Notes: a model not told the origin generated them from the letters alone. Counted from the stretch's first letter, positions 16,466-25,416 are shown. The stretch: 64,000 nucleotides of DNA from Chitinophagaceae bacterium (GCA_016719815.1 JADJYK010000001.1:248001-312000); one strand, 5' to 3'. Translations and numbers: made by a program.

Positions 16466-18004
16466 TTAAAGATATGGTGTATCGACCAAAATTTCACCTG
16501 TCATCTCTTTTGGAACAGGAACACCCATCATTGTTAATGCTGTTGGGGCGATGTCTCCCAACTTACCGGACTTAATCGTTCCTTTCCATTCGTTATCAAT
16601 TATAAAAAATGGTACGGGGTTTAATGAGTGGGCAGTGTTAGGACTTCCATCTTCATTAATAAGATAATCAGAATTGCCGTGATCGGCTGTCAGAAAAATG
16701 GTATAGCCATACCTTAATCCTGTTGTAACAATTTTCTCGACACATTTGTCAACAGTTTCCACGGCTTTAATAGCAGCTTCCCAAACACCAGTGTGGCCGA
16801 CCATATCAGCATTGGCAAAATTAAGACAGCCAAAATCAAATGACTGGCTTTCTATTTCAGGCAATACAGCTTCGGTAAGTTCGTAGGCACTCATTTCAGG
16901 CTTTAAATCATACGTAGCCACTTTGGGCGACGATGCCATAATGCGTTTTTCACCTTCAAATACTTTTTCCCTGCCACCACTAAAAAAGAATGTAACATGC
17001 GGATATTTTTCTGTTTCCGCTGCACGGATTTGTTTCAGCCCTTGCTGCTCCAGCACTTCGCCAATGGTATTGTTAAGGTTATCGGTTTCAAAAATCACAT
17101 TTACATTTTTATATGTTTTATTATATTCCGTCATGGTGGTGTAGTGCAGGTTCATACGGTGCATATCAAACTCCGGAATATCCATTTGTGTAAGCACTTG
17201 CGTAATTTCCCGGCAACGGTCTGTACGGAAGTTGAAGCAAATAACAACATCCTCTTCTTTTATAGTGGCGAGCGGCTGCTGGCCTTCGTCAACAATCACC
17301 GTTGGTTTAATAAACTCGTCAGTAATGTTTAATGCATACGAATTTTCAATTGCGGTAACGGCATCTGTAGATTTAGCGCCTATTCCGTTTACCAGCGCAT
17401 CATAGGCCAGTTTTACTCTTTCCCATCTTTTATCCCTGTCCATAGCGTAGTAGCGGCCGCTTACAGAAGCAATTTTTCCAACCGAGTTATTAAGATGCTG
17501 CTGAAGTTCAGTTATAAAACCCAATCCACTTTTAGGGTCGCAATCCCGGCCATCGGTAAAGGCATGGATATAAACATTTGTCAGTCCCTCATCCTTGCAA
17601 ACATCAACAATGGCCTTAACATGGTTGATGTGTGAGTGCACACCTCCGTCGCTTACGAGGCCCATCAGGTGCAGTGGTTTGTTATTTGTTTTTGCATGGC
17701 GTATTGCACTCAGCAGCACTTCATTTTTAGCAAAAGAATTATCCCTGATGGCGACGTTAATCCTTTGCAGTTCCTGGTACACAATGCGGCCGGCACCAAG
17801 GTTAAGATGACCCACTTCGGAGTTACCCATTTGCCCATCGGGCAGACCTACCACCTCACCACAGGTTATTAATTCCGTGTTTGGATATTTTGAGTATAAT
17901 GATTTAGTAAAAGGAACATTTGCATGTTGGATGGCATCGGCCGAAGCAACTTTTCCATGGCCCCATCCGTCCATAATTACGAGTAAAATTTTTTTGGCTG
18001 ACAT
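16466..18004 (-). CDS. gpmI: 2,3-bisphosphoglycerate-independent phosphoglycerate mutase
   Basis: Cytoplasmic glycolytic enzyme that interconverts 3- and 2-phosphoglycerate using two Mn2+ ions and a phosphoserine intermediate. The alkaline-phosphatase-like domain starts with VIMDGWGHG (metal ligand D12). The catalytic serine is S62 in GQMGNSEVGHLNLGAGR. Other signatures are AFTDGRDCDPKSG, GRYYAMDRDKRWERV and, near residue 435, FLTADHGNSDYL. The 512-residue length is normal for the family. No frameshift is seen here. Confidence 0.97.
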   Translation of the reverse strand: MSAKKILLVIMDGWGHGKVASADAIQHANVPFTKSLYSKYPNTELITCGEVVGLPDGQMGNSEVGHLNLGAGRIVYQELQRINVAIRDNSFAKNEVLLSAIRHAKTNNKPLHLMGLVSDGGVHSHINHVKAIVDVCKDEGLTNVYIHAFTDGRDCDPKSGLGFITELQQHLNNSVGKIASVSGRYYAMDRDKRWERVKLAYDALVNGIGAKSTDAVTAIENSYALNITDEFIKPTVIVDEGQQPLATIKEEDVVICFNFRTDRCREITQVLTQMDIPEFDMHRMNLHYTTMTEYNKTYKNVNVIFETDNLNNTIGEVLEQQGLKQIRAAETEKYPHVTFFFSGGREKVFEGEKRIMASSPKVATYDLKPEMSAYELTEAVLPEIESQSFDFGCLNFANADMVGHTGVWEAAIKAVETVDKCVEKIVTTGLRYGYTIFLTADHGNSDYLINEDGSPNTAHSLNPVPFFIIDNEWKGTIKSGKLGDIAPTALTMMGVPVPKEMTGEILVDTPYL

Positions 18005-18210
18005 AACTCACAGATATTTAAAAAATTAGTAGAAATACATTTACTGACCGGCCCAATACCCGGTTACAGCCTGTAAAACTACACCCAATTTGGGGATTTG
18101 ACCTTTGGAAACTAAAAAAACTATTGATTTTTAGTACTTTAGTATTGAAAAACCTGCCGTGTTGCAAAATGGCATATTTTTAGATTGATACTTGTAAGAA
18201 AGTAAATATT

Positions 18211-18606
18211 ATGAAACGCATTTTTACAACACTACTGCTTGCTCCTGCTCTGCTGCTAGCTGCTTTTACCACACAAAGCAGTGGGATTGATGATGTAATT
18301 GGAGCATTACGTTCCGGCAATGCCAGTCAGCTGGCCTCTCATTTCGATGACAATATTGAAATTACTTTGCCAGATAAAAGCGATAATTATAGCAAGGCTC
18401 AGGCCCAGTTAATCGTAAGGGACTTTTTTGTGAACAATGGTGTAAAAGGTTTTGAAGTAAAACATAAAGGCGATTCTCCGGGCGGCAGCCATTTCTGCAT
18501 TGGCACATTACAAACTAATGCCGGAAACTTCAGGACAAATGTGTTTATGAAGATGAAAAATGGAAGGGAGGTGGTAAAAGAAATCAGGTTTCAACCGGTT
18601 GACTGA
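18211..18606 (+). CDS. DUF4783 domain-containing secreted protein
   Basis: A 131-residue protein with a signal peptide (IFTTLLLAPALLLAAFT) and a compact domain beginning GIDDVIGALRSGNASQLASH. This matches DUF4783, a small NTF2-like fold family of Bacteroidota that is typically encoded next to nadC, as here. The rest includes ITLPDKSDNYSKAQAQLIVR and the C-terminal VKEIRFQPVD. No activity is known; it is probably periplasmic. A strong terminator follows before nadC. The 200 bases upstream (18005-18210) are AT-rich and hold no other gene. Confidence 0.85.
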   Translation: MKRIFTTLLLAPALLLAAFTTQSSGIDDVIGALRSGNASQLASHFDDNIEITLPDKSDNYSKAQAQLIVRDFFVNNGVKGFEVKHKGDSPGGSHFCIGTLQTNAGNFRTNVFMKMKNGREVVKEIRFQPVD

Positions 18607-18626
18607 TTAAAAATAATTTAGTTTAC

Positions 18627-18664
18627 AAAGCCCCGGTATTGCAGCCGGGGCTTTATTATTTTTG
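18627..18664 (+). terminator. Rho-independent terminator between DUF4783 gene and nadC
   Basis: AAAGCCCCGG (18627-18636) pairs perfectly with CCGGGGCTTT (18645-18654), followed by ATTATTTTT. The T tract overlaps the nadC promoter box, so termination and initiation signals are fused. Confidence 0.9.
18657..18664 (+). promoter_or_regulatory. TAnnTTTG box directly in front of nadC
   Basis: TATTTTTG, followed by CC, fits the Bacteroidota -7 consensus and ends only 4 bases before the nadC ATG at 18669. Transcription from it would begin at or very near the start codon, implying a leaderless message. Confidence 0.6.
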
Positions 18665-18668
18665 CCAC

Positions 18669-19526
18669 ATGACATTTGATGAAAAATTATACCACTTAGT
18701 TGACGAAGCACTGAAAGAAGATATTGGCGATGGCGACCACTCAACTTTATCAAGCATAGCACCTGATGCAAGGGGAAGAGCTGTTTTAAAAATAAAACAG
18801 GAGGGCATACTGGCAGGAATGGAAGTGGCCGAAAAGATATTCCGCTACAAAGAACCCGGTATTGACTTCACTCCGTTTAAGAAAGATGGAGAAGAAATGA
18901 AGTCTGGCGAAAAGGCTTTTGAAGTGGAAGCTCTGGTGCATACCATTTTGCAATGCGAAAGATTAGTGCTGAACTGTATGCAGCGGATGAGCGGAATAGC
19001 CACACTTACCAAACAATACACCGATAAGCTGAAAGGGTACAAAACCAAACTGCTTGACACCCGTAAAACTACTCCTAACTTTCGACTGCTGGAAAAAGAA
19101 GCGGTAAAGATTGGCGGAGGAGTAAATCACCGGTTTGGGTTGTATGATATGATAATGCTGAAAGACAATCATATTGATTATTGCGGAAGCATTGAGAAGG
19201 CAATCGATAAGGCAGCACAATATGTGCAGGAAAAGAAACCCGGACTGAAGATTGAGGTGGAGACAAGGAGTATTGATGACATAAGAAGAGTGATTGCAAT
19301 GGGCAAAGGAAAAGTTTTTCGCATTATGCTGGATAATTTCAAACCGGAACAGATAAAAGAAGCTGCTGCCTTAATAGGTGAAGATTTTGAGACTGAAGCC
19401 AGTGGCGGCATTACTTTGGAAAATATTGAAGAGTATGCAAAAGCTGGCGTTGATTTTGTAAGTGTGGGGGCTTTAATTCACCAGGCGAGGAGTTTGGATT
19501 TGAGTTTGAAAGCCGTAATGATTTAA
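18669..19526 (+). CDS. nadC: Nicotinate-nucleotide diphosphorylase (carboxylating)
   Basis: NadC converts quinolinate and PRPP to nicotinate mononucleotide, CO2 and PPi in de novo NAD synthesis. The start is ATG 18669; a longer in-frame start at 18639 lies inside the terminator. The N-terminal EDIGDGDHSTLSSIAP, the central CERLVLNCMQRMSGIATLT, LLDTRKTTPNFRLLEKEAVK and GGGVNHRFGLYDMIMLKDNH, and the C-terminal EASGGITLENIEEYAKAGVD with FVSVGALIHQ are the family's active-site and phosphate-binding blocks. 285 residues is normal. NAD synthetase (nadE) lies 4 kb downstream. Confidence 0.97.
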   Translation: MTFDEKLYHLVDEALKEDIGDGDHSTLSSIAPDARGRAVLKIKQEGILAGMEVAEKIFRYKEPGIDFTPFKKDGEEMKSGEKAFEVEALVHTILQCERLVLNCMQRMSGIATLTKQYTDKLKGYKTKLLDTRKTTPNFRLLEKEAVKIGGGVNHRFGLYDMIMLKDNHIDYCGSIEKAIDKAAQYVQEKKPGLKIEVETRSIDDIRRVIAMGKGKVFRIMLDNFKPEQIKEAAALIGEDFETEASGGITLENIEEYAKAGVDFVSVGALIHQARSLDLSLKAVMI

Positions 19527-19550
19527 TAGTTGATAACTCGTTAACCGATA

Positions 19551-19894
19551 ATGATGAGTAAGAAGAATAAACCCGATGCAAGGGGATTTGTTTTTAGCAC
19601 CGACCCGAATTTTTCTTTTGAAGAAGAAAAGGAAGATGTTGATACGCTTAAACCCGAGCAGCAAAAGCTTCGCATCTGGCTGAAACTAAACACCGTGCCG
19701 GTAAAGCCGCCACTGTTGTAAAAGGTTTTATCGGTATGGACGAAGATTTGGAAGACCTGGGCAAGAAACTGAAATCTTTTTGTGGCACCGGTGGCTCTGC
19801 CAAAGACGGCGAAATTATCATACAAGGCGACCAGCGGGAAAAAGTGCTTCAATGGTTGCTGAAGAATGGGTATAAGCAAACGAAAAAAGTGTAA
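19551..19894 (+). CDS. eIF1/SUI1-like translation initiation factor (frameshifted)
   Basis: Small protein of the SUI1/YciH family, the bacterial relative of eIF1. From the tandem ATGs at 19551/19554 the frame gives KKNKPDARGFVFSTDPNFSF and LKPEQQKLRIWL, then hits a TAA at 19719-19721. Restoring one G near 19681 (CTGGAAACT) gives ETKHRAGKAATVVKGFIGMD, and the frame then runs through LGKKLKSFCGTGGSAKDGEI and QREKVLQWLLKNGYKQTKKV to the TAA at 19892-19894, the complete SUI1 domain (114 residues). The indel is probably a read error. The gene ends one base from the convergent icd stop. Confidence 0.85.
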
Positions 19895-19895
19895 C

Positions 19896-21347
19896 TCACT
19901 GACCCTGTGCCAAACTGTACGCCTTCTTATCTGCCCATTTATTTAGCAGCTCAAAAGAGCAGATTTTAAAGTTGCCGCTCATGCTTACATACAGGCCAAT
20001 TACATCCTGCTGGTTCAGCGGATAATCATCAATGCTTTCAAAACGAACATTATACTGGTTGACAAGGTTGGTATAAACTGAACCTGTTGGCCATACCTGT
20101 GTGCCGCGGTTGCTGATGTTGATGAGATTAAATTTTACACCAGCATGGCGTTTGCATTTCTCTGCAATAACAGCAGGCTGCTCGTTACTTTCGATAAATA
20201 AATCAACACCTACAATAGTTTCATCTTCGCCTTCATGGCTTACCATCATAGAATTGATTTCTAACTTTAACGGAGCTGGAGTGCCGGGTTTGTTGGCAAT
20301 AATTTCTTTAGCACCAACTGCCGGCTGCTTGCCAAAGTTGCTGATAATAGCATCGGCAAATTGGGTGGTATTAACTGTGGGAATTGTTGTGTCACCAAAG
20401 TCACCAGTGTGTACCCCGTTTTCCAATGTATAGAGTAAGGCATTTTCTATTACTGCTGCATTTTTCGTAAGACCCACATGGCGCAGCATAGCGAGGCCAC
20501 TAAGCAGTAAAGCCGTTGGGTTGGCAATATTTTTCCCGGCAATATCTGGTGCGGTACCGTGTACAGCTTCAAATATGGAAATGTGGTCGCCAATATTTGC
20601 CGAAGGTGCAAAACCTAATCCGCCAACAAGTCCGGCGCAAAGGTCTGAAACAATGTCACCTTGTAGGTTGGTAAGCACCACCACATCAAACAGGTCGGGC
20701 CTTGTTACTAATTTCATGCAGAGATCATCCACAATAATATCATCAGCTTTCAGTTCGGGATATTCTTTGGCCACTTCGTAAAAACACTCCAAAAAAAGGC
20801 CATCGGTAATTTTCATGATATTGGCCTTGTGTCCGCATGTAATCCGGTTTGCATTTTTCTGACGGGCCATTTCAAAGGCGTAGCGGATTACTTGCAAGCT
20901 GCCGGGCCTTGTAATGAAGCGACGGCTGAGTGCCACATCATGTGTAAGCATATGTTCTATGCCACCATAAGTATCTTCAATATTTTCTCTTACAACGGTA
21001 ATATCAATGGGAATGCCGGCTTTTGAAAAAACCGTATCCACTCCATGCAAGCTTTGGAATGCCCTTTTATTGGCAAATGTGTTCCATGTTTTACGGGCAG
21101 TTACGTTGATGCTTTTTACGCCTTTGCCTTTTGGGGTTTCCATCGGGCCTTTAAAAAGTAAACCAAGACTTTCGATTGTCTGCTTTGCTTCGGGGGTCAT
21201 GCCGTTGTTGAAGCCCTTGTCAAAAACCCACTTGCCCATTTCAACAAACTCATATTCAAGGGGAACATTGTTGGCATTGAAGATGCGGAGTACTGCATCC
21301 ATAATTTCCGGACCAATGCCATCGCCTTTTGCTACTGCTATTTTCAT
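19896..21347 (-). CDS. icd: NADP-dependent isocitrate dehydrogenase (long type)
   Basis: Oxidative decarboxylation of isocitrate to 2-oxoglutarate in the TCA cycle. The 483-residue protein belongs to the isocitrate/isopropylmalate dehydrogenase family: KGDGIGPEIMDAVLRIF at the start, VVRENIEDTYGGIEHM in the substrate site, NLQGDIVSDLCAGLVGGLGF for metal and substrate, and IFEAVHGTAPDIAGKNIANP for cofactor. After about residue 335 comes a C-terminal domain of roughly 140 residues (VGVDLFIESNEQPAVIAEKC), as in the long Thermus/Rickettsia-type enzymes. Cofactor specificity is inferred from family resemblance, not proven here. Confidence 0.94.
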   Translation of the reverse strand: MKIAVAKGDGIGPEIMDAVLRIFNANNVPLEYEFVEMGKWVFDKGFNNGMTPEAKQTIESLGLLFKGPMETPKGKGVKSINVTARKTWNTFANKRAFQSLHGVDTVFSKAGIPIDITVVRENIEDTYGGIEHMLTHDVALSRRFITRPGSLQVIRYAFEMARQKNANRITCGHKANIMKITDGLFLECFYEVAKEYPELKADDIIVDDLCMKLVTRPDLFDVVVLTNLQGDIVSDLCAGLVGGLGFAPSANIGDHISIFEAVHGTAPDIAGKNIANPTALLLSGLAMLRHVGLTKNAAVIENALLYTLENGVHTGDFGDTTIPTVNTTQFADAIISNFGKQPAVGAKEIIANKPGTPAPLKLEINSMMVSHEGEDETIVGVDLFIESNEQPAVIAEKCKRHAGVKFNLINISNRGTQVWPTGSVYTNLVNQYNVRFESIDDYPLNQQDVIGLYVSMSGNFKICSFELLNKWADKKAYSLAQGQ

Positions 21348-21455
21348 GTTGATTTCTGCTGATTAATGAGCCCCAAAAATAAGCCCGGAATGTTATTTTT
21401 AGGTTTAAATAACTGGTTAATAAATGTTTTCTGGCAATTTGACTATTTTTATGAC

Positions 21456-21842
21456 ATGACCAGCATGATTTCAGAAGGAGTACAGGTAAGTGTGGAAACT
21501 TTTTACCAGGCCGATTCGAGCAAGCCGCTTGAATCAGAATATATGTTTGCCTATCGTATCACCATCGAGAATTATAATAATTTTCCCATAAAGCTGCACA
21601 GACGCCACTGGTATATATTTGACAGCAGTTGTGAACGCCGCGAAGTGGAAGGTGAAGGTGTGATTGGCGTACAGCCTACAGTGCAACCCGGCAAAACGTA
21701 CCAGTATGTAAGTGGCTGTAATCTTAGCTCAGAGATGGGGAAAATGTGGGGTACTTACCAAATGGAAAACCTGAACAGTAAGCAATTCTTCGAAGTGCAG
21801 ATTCCCGAGTTTGAAATGATTGTGCCATTTAAGGAGAATTAA
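21456..21842 (+). CDS. apaG: Co2+/Mg2+ efflux protein ApaG
   Basis: A 128-residue ApaG (DUF525) protein, a small Ig-like beta sandwich associated with divalent-cation tolerance, with no firm biochemical role. Diagnostic blocks are FAYRITIENYNNFPIKLHRR, HWYIFDSSCERREVEGEGVI and GVQPTVQPGKTYQYVSGC, followed by GTYQMENLNSKQFFEVQIPE. ATG 21456 is chosen over upstream in-frame starts because the family begins with a short polar stretch before VQVSVETFY. It runs convergently towards gldB. Confidence 0.92.
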   Translation: MTSMISEGVQVSVETFYQADSSKPLESEYMFAYRITIENYNNFPIKLHRRHWYIFDSSCERREVEGEGVIGVQPTVQPGKTYQYVSGCNLSSEMGKMWGTYQMENLNSKQFFEVQIPEFEMIVPFKEN

Positions 21843-21922
21843 ACCATGACCACTGAAGGATTGCTTAGGTTTGAAAACTATCTGTATAATTTTTCGAGTA
21901 TAATCCCTAATTATTCTAGTGC

Positions 21923-22501
21923 TTATTTCGGCTTATACTTTGCCTCTTCAATAATTTTTGTTGCCGGTGTAATCATTACTTCTTCCGGTTTCAGGGTGTT
22001 GTTTTTAGCGGCGTATTTTTTTACTATCTGCCACCCAATCCACTGTCCGATGTTGCCGGGTGAATCGTCCTGCGACATGCCTTGTGTAAAAGGCCCTTCT
22101 CCAATATAAGTTTGAATAACCGCCGGACTTAATGAATTAAGGTCTTCGTTTTTCACCAGGTGGCTCCAAATCATTCCTTCATATTCATTGCACCAGTCAA
22201 GTTGGTGCTGGGTGTAACCAGTTTTGATACTGTCAGGAGCTTTGGGCATCAATTTATCAAGCAGGTACCATTGTTTTCCTCTTTCAACCATTTGTTCAAT
22301 AAGCGGCCTGGCCCCGCTGTTATCAGGAAATAAGTCCTGTACCACCGCCTTCATACAATTAGAAGTAATGTATTTTGGATCAAACCGTTTTGATATATAC
22401 AGGGGAAACATTTCTTGTCCCGGGGCAGATTGGTAAACAGAAAAATTGCTGCCGGCATATTGTTGTAAACCAATGGCAAGGCCTGATTGTGTAAGTGCCA
22501 C
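21923..22501 (-). CDS. gldB: Gliding motility lipoprotein GldB, C-terminal part (frameshifted)
   Basis: C-terminal part of GldB. It begins ALTQSGLAIGLQQYAGSNFS in the frame following the indel. It contains PLYISKRFDPKYITSNCMKA, the conserved MVERGKQWYLLDKLMP and, near the end, GEGPFTQGMSQDDSPGNIGQ, WIGWQIVKKYA. A single G is missing relative to the N-terminal piece (plus-strand C run 22501-22504): PG-VALTQSG is expected where the other frame reads PG-WHLHNQ. Confidence 0.88.
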   Translation of the reverse strand: MALTQSGLAIGLQQYAGSNFSVYQSAPGQEMFPLYISKRFDPKYITSNCMKAVVQDLFPDNSGARPLIEQMVERGKQWYLLDKLMPKAPDSIKTGYTQHQLDWCNEYEGMIWSHLVKNEDLNSLSPAVIQTYIGEGPFTQGMSQDDSPGNIGQWIGWQIVKKYAAKNNTLKPEEVMITPATKIIEEAKYKPK

Positions 22502-22938
22502 CCCGGTGCATCAAACGGGCCGACAAATAAAATAACTTTACCAGGTTTGTATTTTGGGAAGTAGTATTTTACAAAGCGGAATGATTGCTCTAATTCTATT
22601 TGCAGCCAGCCTGTTTCATTATAGCTGCTTTGTAAGGAATCAAAAATGGATTTATAACCACGGATAAACTCTTTTGTGACAGCAATGGTACTAAGGCTTG
22701 TGTCTGCTCCACTCACTCCAAGAATCTCCCGCATAAAATCAAGATAAAAATCTGGATGTTGCTGCTGCAGTTTTTGCAGCCCAGAAGGTATATTATTTGT
22801 ATCAATGCTGAAAAGATCTTTGTCAAACCGCACTACGGGAACAGAAACTTCAATGCCTGAAACATCGGGTATGCCTTTTTTGTTTTTACAGGAAAAAAAA
22901 AGAATGCTGATAATAATTAATGGGAGTATTTTTTTCAT
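22351..22938 (-). CDS. gldB: Gliding motility lipoprotein GldB, N-terminal part (frameshifted)
   Basis: N-terminal part of GldB, a lipoprotein required for gliding in Flavobacterium and tied to the type IX machinery by genetics, with unknown molecular activity. The signal peptide LPLIIISILFFSCKNKK has a lipobox cysteine. Conserved features follow: VSVPVVRFDKDLFSID, HPDFYLDFMREILGV and KVILFVGPFDAPG. The genuine frame ends near 22505; after that this frame is spurious and overlaps the C-terminal piece. The joined protein is about 338 residues. It is divergent from nadE, an arrangement also known in other Bacteroidota. Confidence 0.88.
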   Translation of the reverse strand: MKKILPLIIISILFFSCKNKKGIPDVSGIEVSVPVVRFDKDLFSIDTNNIPSGLQKLQQQHPDFYLDFMREILGVSGADTSLSTIAVTKEFIRGYKSIFDSLQSSYNETGWLQIELEQSFRFVKYYFPKYKPGKVILFVGPFDAPGWHLHNQALPLVYNNMPAAIFLFTNLPRDKKCFPCIYQNGLIQNTLLLIV

Positions 22939-23020
22939 GGTTTTATTAACGGGAAAAAAGGTGCTTTGTTGTTTGCGAAGATAGCTGAATGGGAAGGCAG
23001 ATTGTAATGATTAAGGGAAT

Positions 23021-23046
23021 TTTTACTCCCCTTTAGGGGTTGGGGT
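23021..23046. repeat. G/C-run palindromic intergenic repeat (CCCCTTTAGGGG type)
   Basis: TCCCCTTTAGGGGTTGGGGT: a C-run, short TTTA spacer, G-run, then a second G-run. Similar elements occur at 30421-30448, 40875-40902 (degenerate), 47541-47567 and, apparently, inside glyS at 53484-53510. It lies between divergent gldB and nadE and abuts the nadE promoter box. Confidence 0.55.
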
Positions 23047-23047
23047 G

Positions 23048-23055
23048 TACATTTG
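23048..23055 (+). promoter_or_regulatory. TAnnTTTG box directly in front of nadE
   Basis: TACATTTG, followed by CCC, ends 5 bases before the nadE ATG at 23061. As with nadC, this placement implies an mRNA with almost no leader. Confidence 0.55.
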
Positions 23056-23060
23056 CCCTT

Positions 23061-24743
23061 ATGAAAATAGCACTGGCACAACAGAATTATCACATCGGCA
23101 ATTTTGAAGACAACACTCGTAAAATACTGGAAGGGATACACCAGGCAAAACAGGCCGGGGCCGACCTGGTTGTTTTTTCCGAACTCTGTGTATGCGGCTA
23201 TCCGCCAAGAGATTTTCTGGAATTCGATGATTTTATTAATAAATGTTATGCCGCTATTGAGGTAATAAAAGAAGAGGCTGATACAATTGGAGTGCTGATT
23301 GGTTCTCCCGTCAGAAATCCTCAGCGAGAAGGAAAGGATTTGTTTAACGCCGCTTGGCTGCTGTATGAAAAACAGGTTAAAGGAGTGGCACATAAAACCT
23401 GCTTGCCCAACTACGATGTGTTTGACGAGTATCGTTATTTTGAACCGGCTTACAACTGGAATGTAATGGAGTTTAAAGGGAAGAAATTAGCCATTACCAT
23501 TTGCGAAGATATCTGGAACCTGGGTGATAATCCACTTTACCGTAACTGCCCGATGGACATACTGATGGCACAACGGCCGGATGTAATGCTTAACCTTTCT
23601 GCTTCACCATTTGATTACACCCATGTAGAAGATCGCAAAGCAATCGTTAAGCTGAATACACAGAAATATAAATTGCCCATGATTTATTGTAACTGTGTGG
23701 GCAGCCAGACAGAGATTATTTTCGATGGTGGTTCGCTGGTGTTCGATAAAGATTCAAATCTTGTTACGCAATTGCCATTGTTTGCCGAAGCTTTTGAAGT
23801 GGTGGAGTTAAAAGAAGACGGAACGTTCAACCTGCCAGTAATTGCAAAAGCGGCAGATTTGCCGGATGAAGAATATAATCCTGCCGAACTGGACTATAAT
23901 CTTTGCATTGCAGAAGTGTATGATGCGATTGTAATGGGTATTCAGGATTACTTCAAGAAGATGGGATTTTCAAAAGCAATTCTTGGCAGCAGTGGTGGCA
24001 TTGACAGCGCTGTTACACTGGCAATTGCCTGCGCTGCGTTAGGTAAGGAAAACGTAAGGGCCGTTTTGATGCCTTCGCAATATTCAACAGGTCATTCGGT
24101 AAGAGATGCTGAGCAATTGAGTAAAACACTGGGTAACCCTTATGATATTATTCCAATAAAAAATATTTACGATTCTTTTTTAACAGAACTGAAACCGGTT
24201 TTTAACGATTTACCTTTCAGCATTGCAGAAGAAAATATTCAGAGTCGTTCAAGAGGCAACCTGCTGATGGCAATCGCCAATAAATTTGGTTACATATTGC
24301 TGAACACTTCGAACAAAAGTGAACTGGCAACTGGTTATGGTACACTGTATGGAGATATGGCCGGGGGTCTTGGTGTGCTGGGCGATTGCTATAAAATGCA
24401 GGTGTATGCACTGGCAAAATATATTAACAGGAACACTGAAATTATTCCTGGTAACATTATTACAAAGCCGCCTTCAGCAGAACTGAGACCCGGACAGAAA
24501 GATTCAGACTCGTTGCCGGACTATGCAATCCTCGACAGAGTTTTGTACCAGTATATCGAAAGACGACAGGGACCAAAGGAAATAAAAGCAATGGGATTTG
24601 ATGCTGTTTTGGTTGACCGTGTATTGCGTCTTGTCAATATGAATGAATATAAGCGTAACCAGTTCTGCCCGATAATCCGCATCTCGCCAAAGGCATTTGG
24701 TGTAGGACGAAGGGTGCCAATTGTAGGAAAATATTTGAGCTGA
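23061..24743 (+). CDS. nadE: Glutamine-dependent NAD+ synthetase
   Basis: Final step of NAD synthesis: amidation of deamido-NAD using glutamine and ATP. 560 residues from ATG 23061. The N-terminal nitrilase-type glutaminase (1-250) carries Glu in VVFSELCVCGYPPRDF, Lys in KTCLPNYDVFDEYRYF and Cys in LAITICEDIWN, the catalytic triad. The C-terminal synthetase domain has the ATP-pyrophosphatase P-loop AILGSSGGIDSAVTLAIACA and the downstream NTSNKSELATGYGTLYGDMA and GLGVLGDCYK motifs. No indel is seen. The frame ends at a strong bidirectional terminator. Confidence 0.97.
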   Translation: MKIALAQQNYHIGNFEDNTRKILEGIHQAKQAGADLVVFSELCVCGYPPRDFLEFDDFINKCYAAIEVIKEEADTIGVLIGSPVRNPQREGKDLFNAAWLLYEKQVKGVAHKTCLPNYDVFDEYRYFEPAYNWNVMEFKGKKLAITICEDIWNLGDNPLYRNCPMDILMAQRPDVMLNLSASPFDYTHVEDRKAIVKLNTQKYKLPMIYCNCVGSQTEIIFDGGSLVFDKDSNLVTQLPLFAEAFEVVELKEDGTFNLPVIAKAADLPDEEYNPAELDYNLCIAEVYDAIVMGIQDYFKKMGFSKAILGSSGGIDSAVTLAIACAALGKENVRAVLMPSQYSTGHSVRDAEQLSKTLGNPYDIIPIKNIYDSFLTELKPVFNDLPFSIAEENIQSRSRGNLLMAIANKFGYILLNTSNKSELATGYGTLYGDMAGGLGVLGDCYKMQVYALAKYINRNTEIIPGNIITKPPSAELRPGQKDSDSLPDYAILDRVLYQYIERRQGPKEIKAMGFDAVLVDRVLRLVNMNEYKRNQFCPIIRISPKAFGVGRRVPIVGKYLS

Positions 24744-24747
24744 AAAG

Positions 24748-24783
24748 AAAGAGGCTGCCTTGTACCGGGCAGCCTCTTTTAAT
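24748..24783. terminator. Bidirectional terminator between nadE and lipoprotein gene
   Basis: A perfect 12-bp stem (AAAGAGGCTGCC at 24748-24759 with GGCAGCCTCTTT at 24768-24779) flanked by A-rich sequence on the left and T-rich sequence on the right, so it can serve both convergent genes. Confidence 0.9.
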
Positions 24784-24798
24784 TGTATTATTATTGGC

Positions 24799-25257
24799 TT
24801 AATGTTTCAAAGTAAATTCTGCAAGAACAGTTACAGAAAAAGGTGCTGGCAGTGTAATATTTTGTGATAAAACCAAATTTGTTTCGTTCAGGGTTACAAT
24901 ATTAAAACTGCCTGTACCGGCCGCAAAAAAGCTGGAGGAAGCGTTCAGTGTTGTTTCATTATTAGAAAAAGACCAGGTAAAACTTCCGGCAGTTGAGGGT
25001 GAGCACACAATAGTCGCTTCATTTATATTGCCTGTTAAGTTGGATGCAAAAGTTATAATATTGTCTTTATAACAGGCATCTACATAGGCCGATACATCTC
25101 CATAAATACCCGCAGTGGCTTTATCAAATTTCCAGCCAGCACCCGTAATCAGATCGGTTTTTGTTGGCGGTTCTTCTTCGCTATCTTTTTTACATCCTGC
25201 TGCCAGTAAGAATAATAATGTGAGGTAAATTGGAAAGCGGGTTATTTGTTTTTTCAT
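24799..25257 (-). CDS. Lipocalin-like lipoprotein
   Basis: A 152-residue lipoprotein: the signal peptide FPIYLTLLFLLAAGCKKD has a lipobox followed by an acidic linker (SEEEPPTKTD). The domain begins LITGAGWKFDKATAGIYGDV and contains CYKDNIITFASN, with an alternating beta pattern, as in the lipocalin-like or DUF5004-type proteins common in Bacteroidota. Ligand and role are unknown. It is probably anchored in the outer membrane or inner leaflet. It is transcribed alone, convergent to nadE. Confidence 0.7.
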   Translation of the reverse strand: MKKQITRFPIYLTLLFLLAAGCKKDSEEEPPTKTDLITGAGWKFDKATAGIYGDVSAYVDACYKDNIITFASNLTGNINEATIVCSPSTAGSFTWSFSNNETTLNASSSFFAAGTGSFNIVTLNETNLVLSQNITLPAPFSVTVLAEFTLKH

Positions 25258-25416
25258 AAAAAGTTTTATCCGGCTAATGTAGTAATTCTTTTTTGTGATT
25301 AAAAGATTGTAGGAAGTAAATATTTGGTTAATTCCTGCTATTTATAAGTCCGGCAGTTTATTTGCTGAAAGCATCTTCGTACTTTTAAACCTCATCACCA
25401 GACAATTATACAGACT

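Noticed and set aside
18005..18210. Possible regulatory RNA upstream of the DUF4783 gene
   Set aside because: The AT-rich spacer has no stable hairpin, clear promoter or known riboswitch core.
22935..23393. Long minus-strand open frame over the nadE start
   Set aside because: It is antisense to the well conserved NadE glutaminase domain and has no recognisable protein features.
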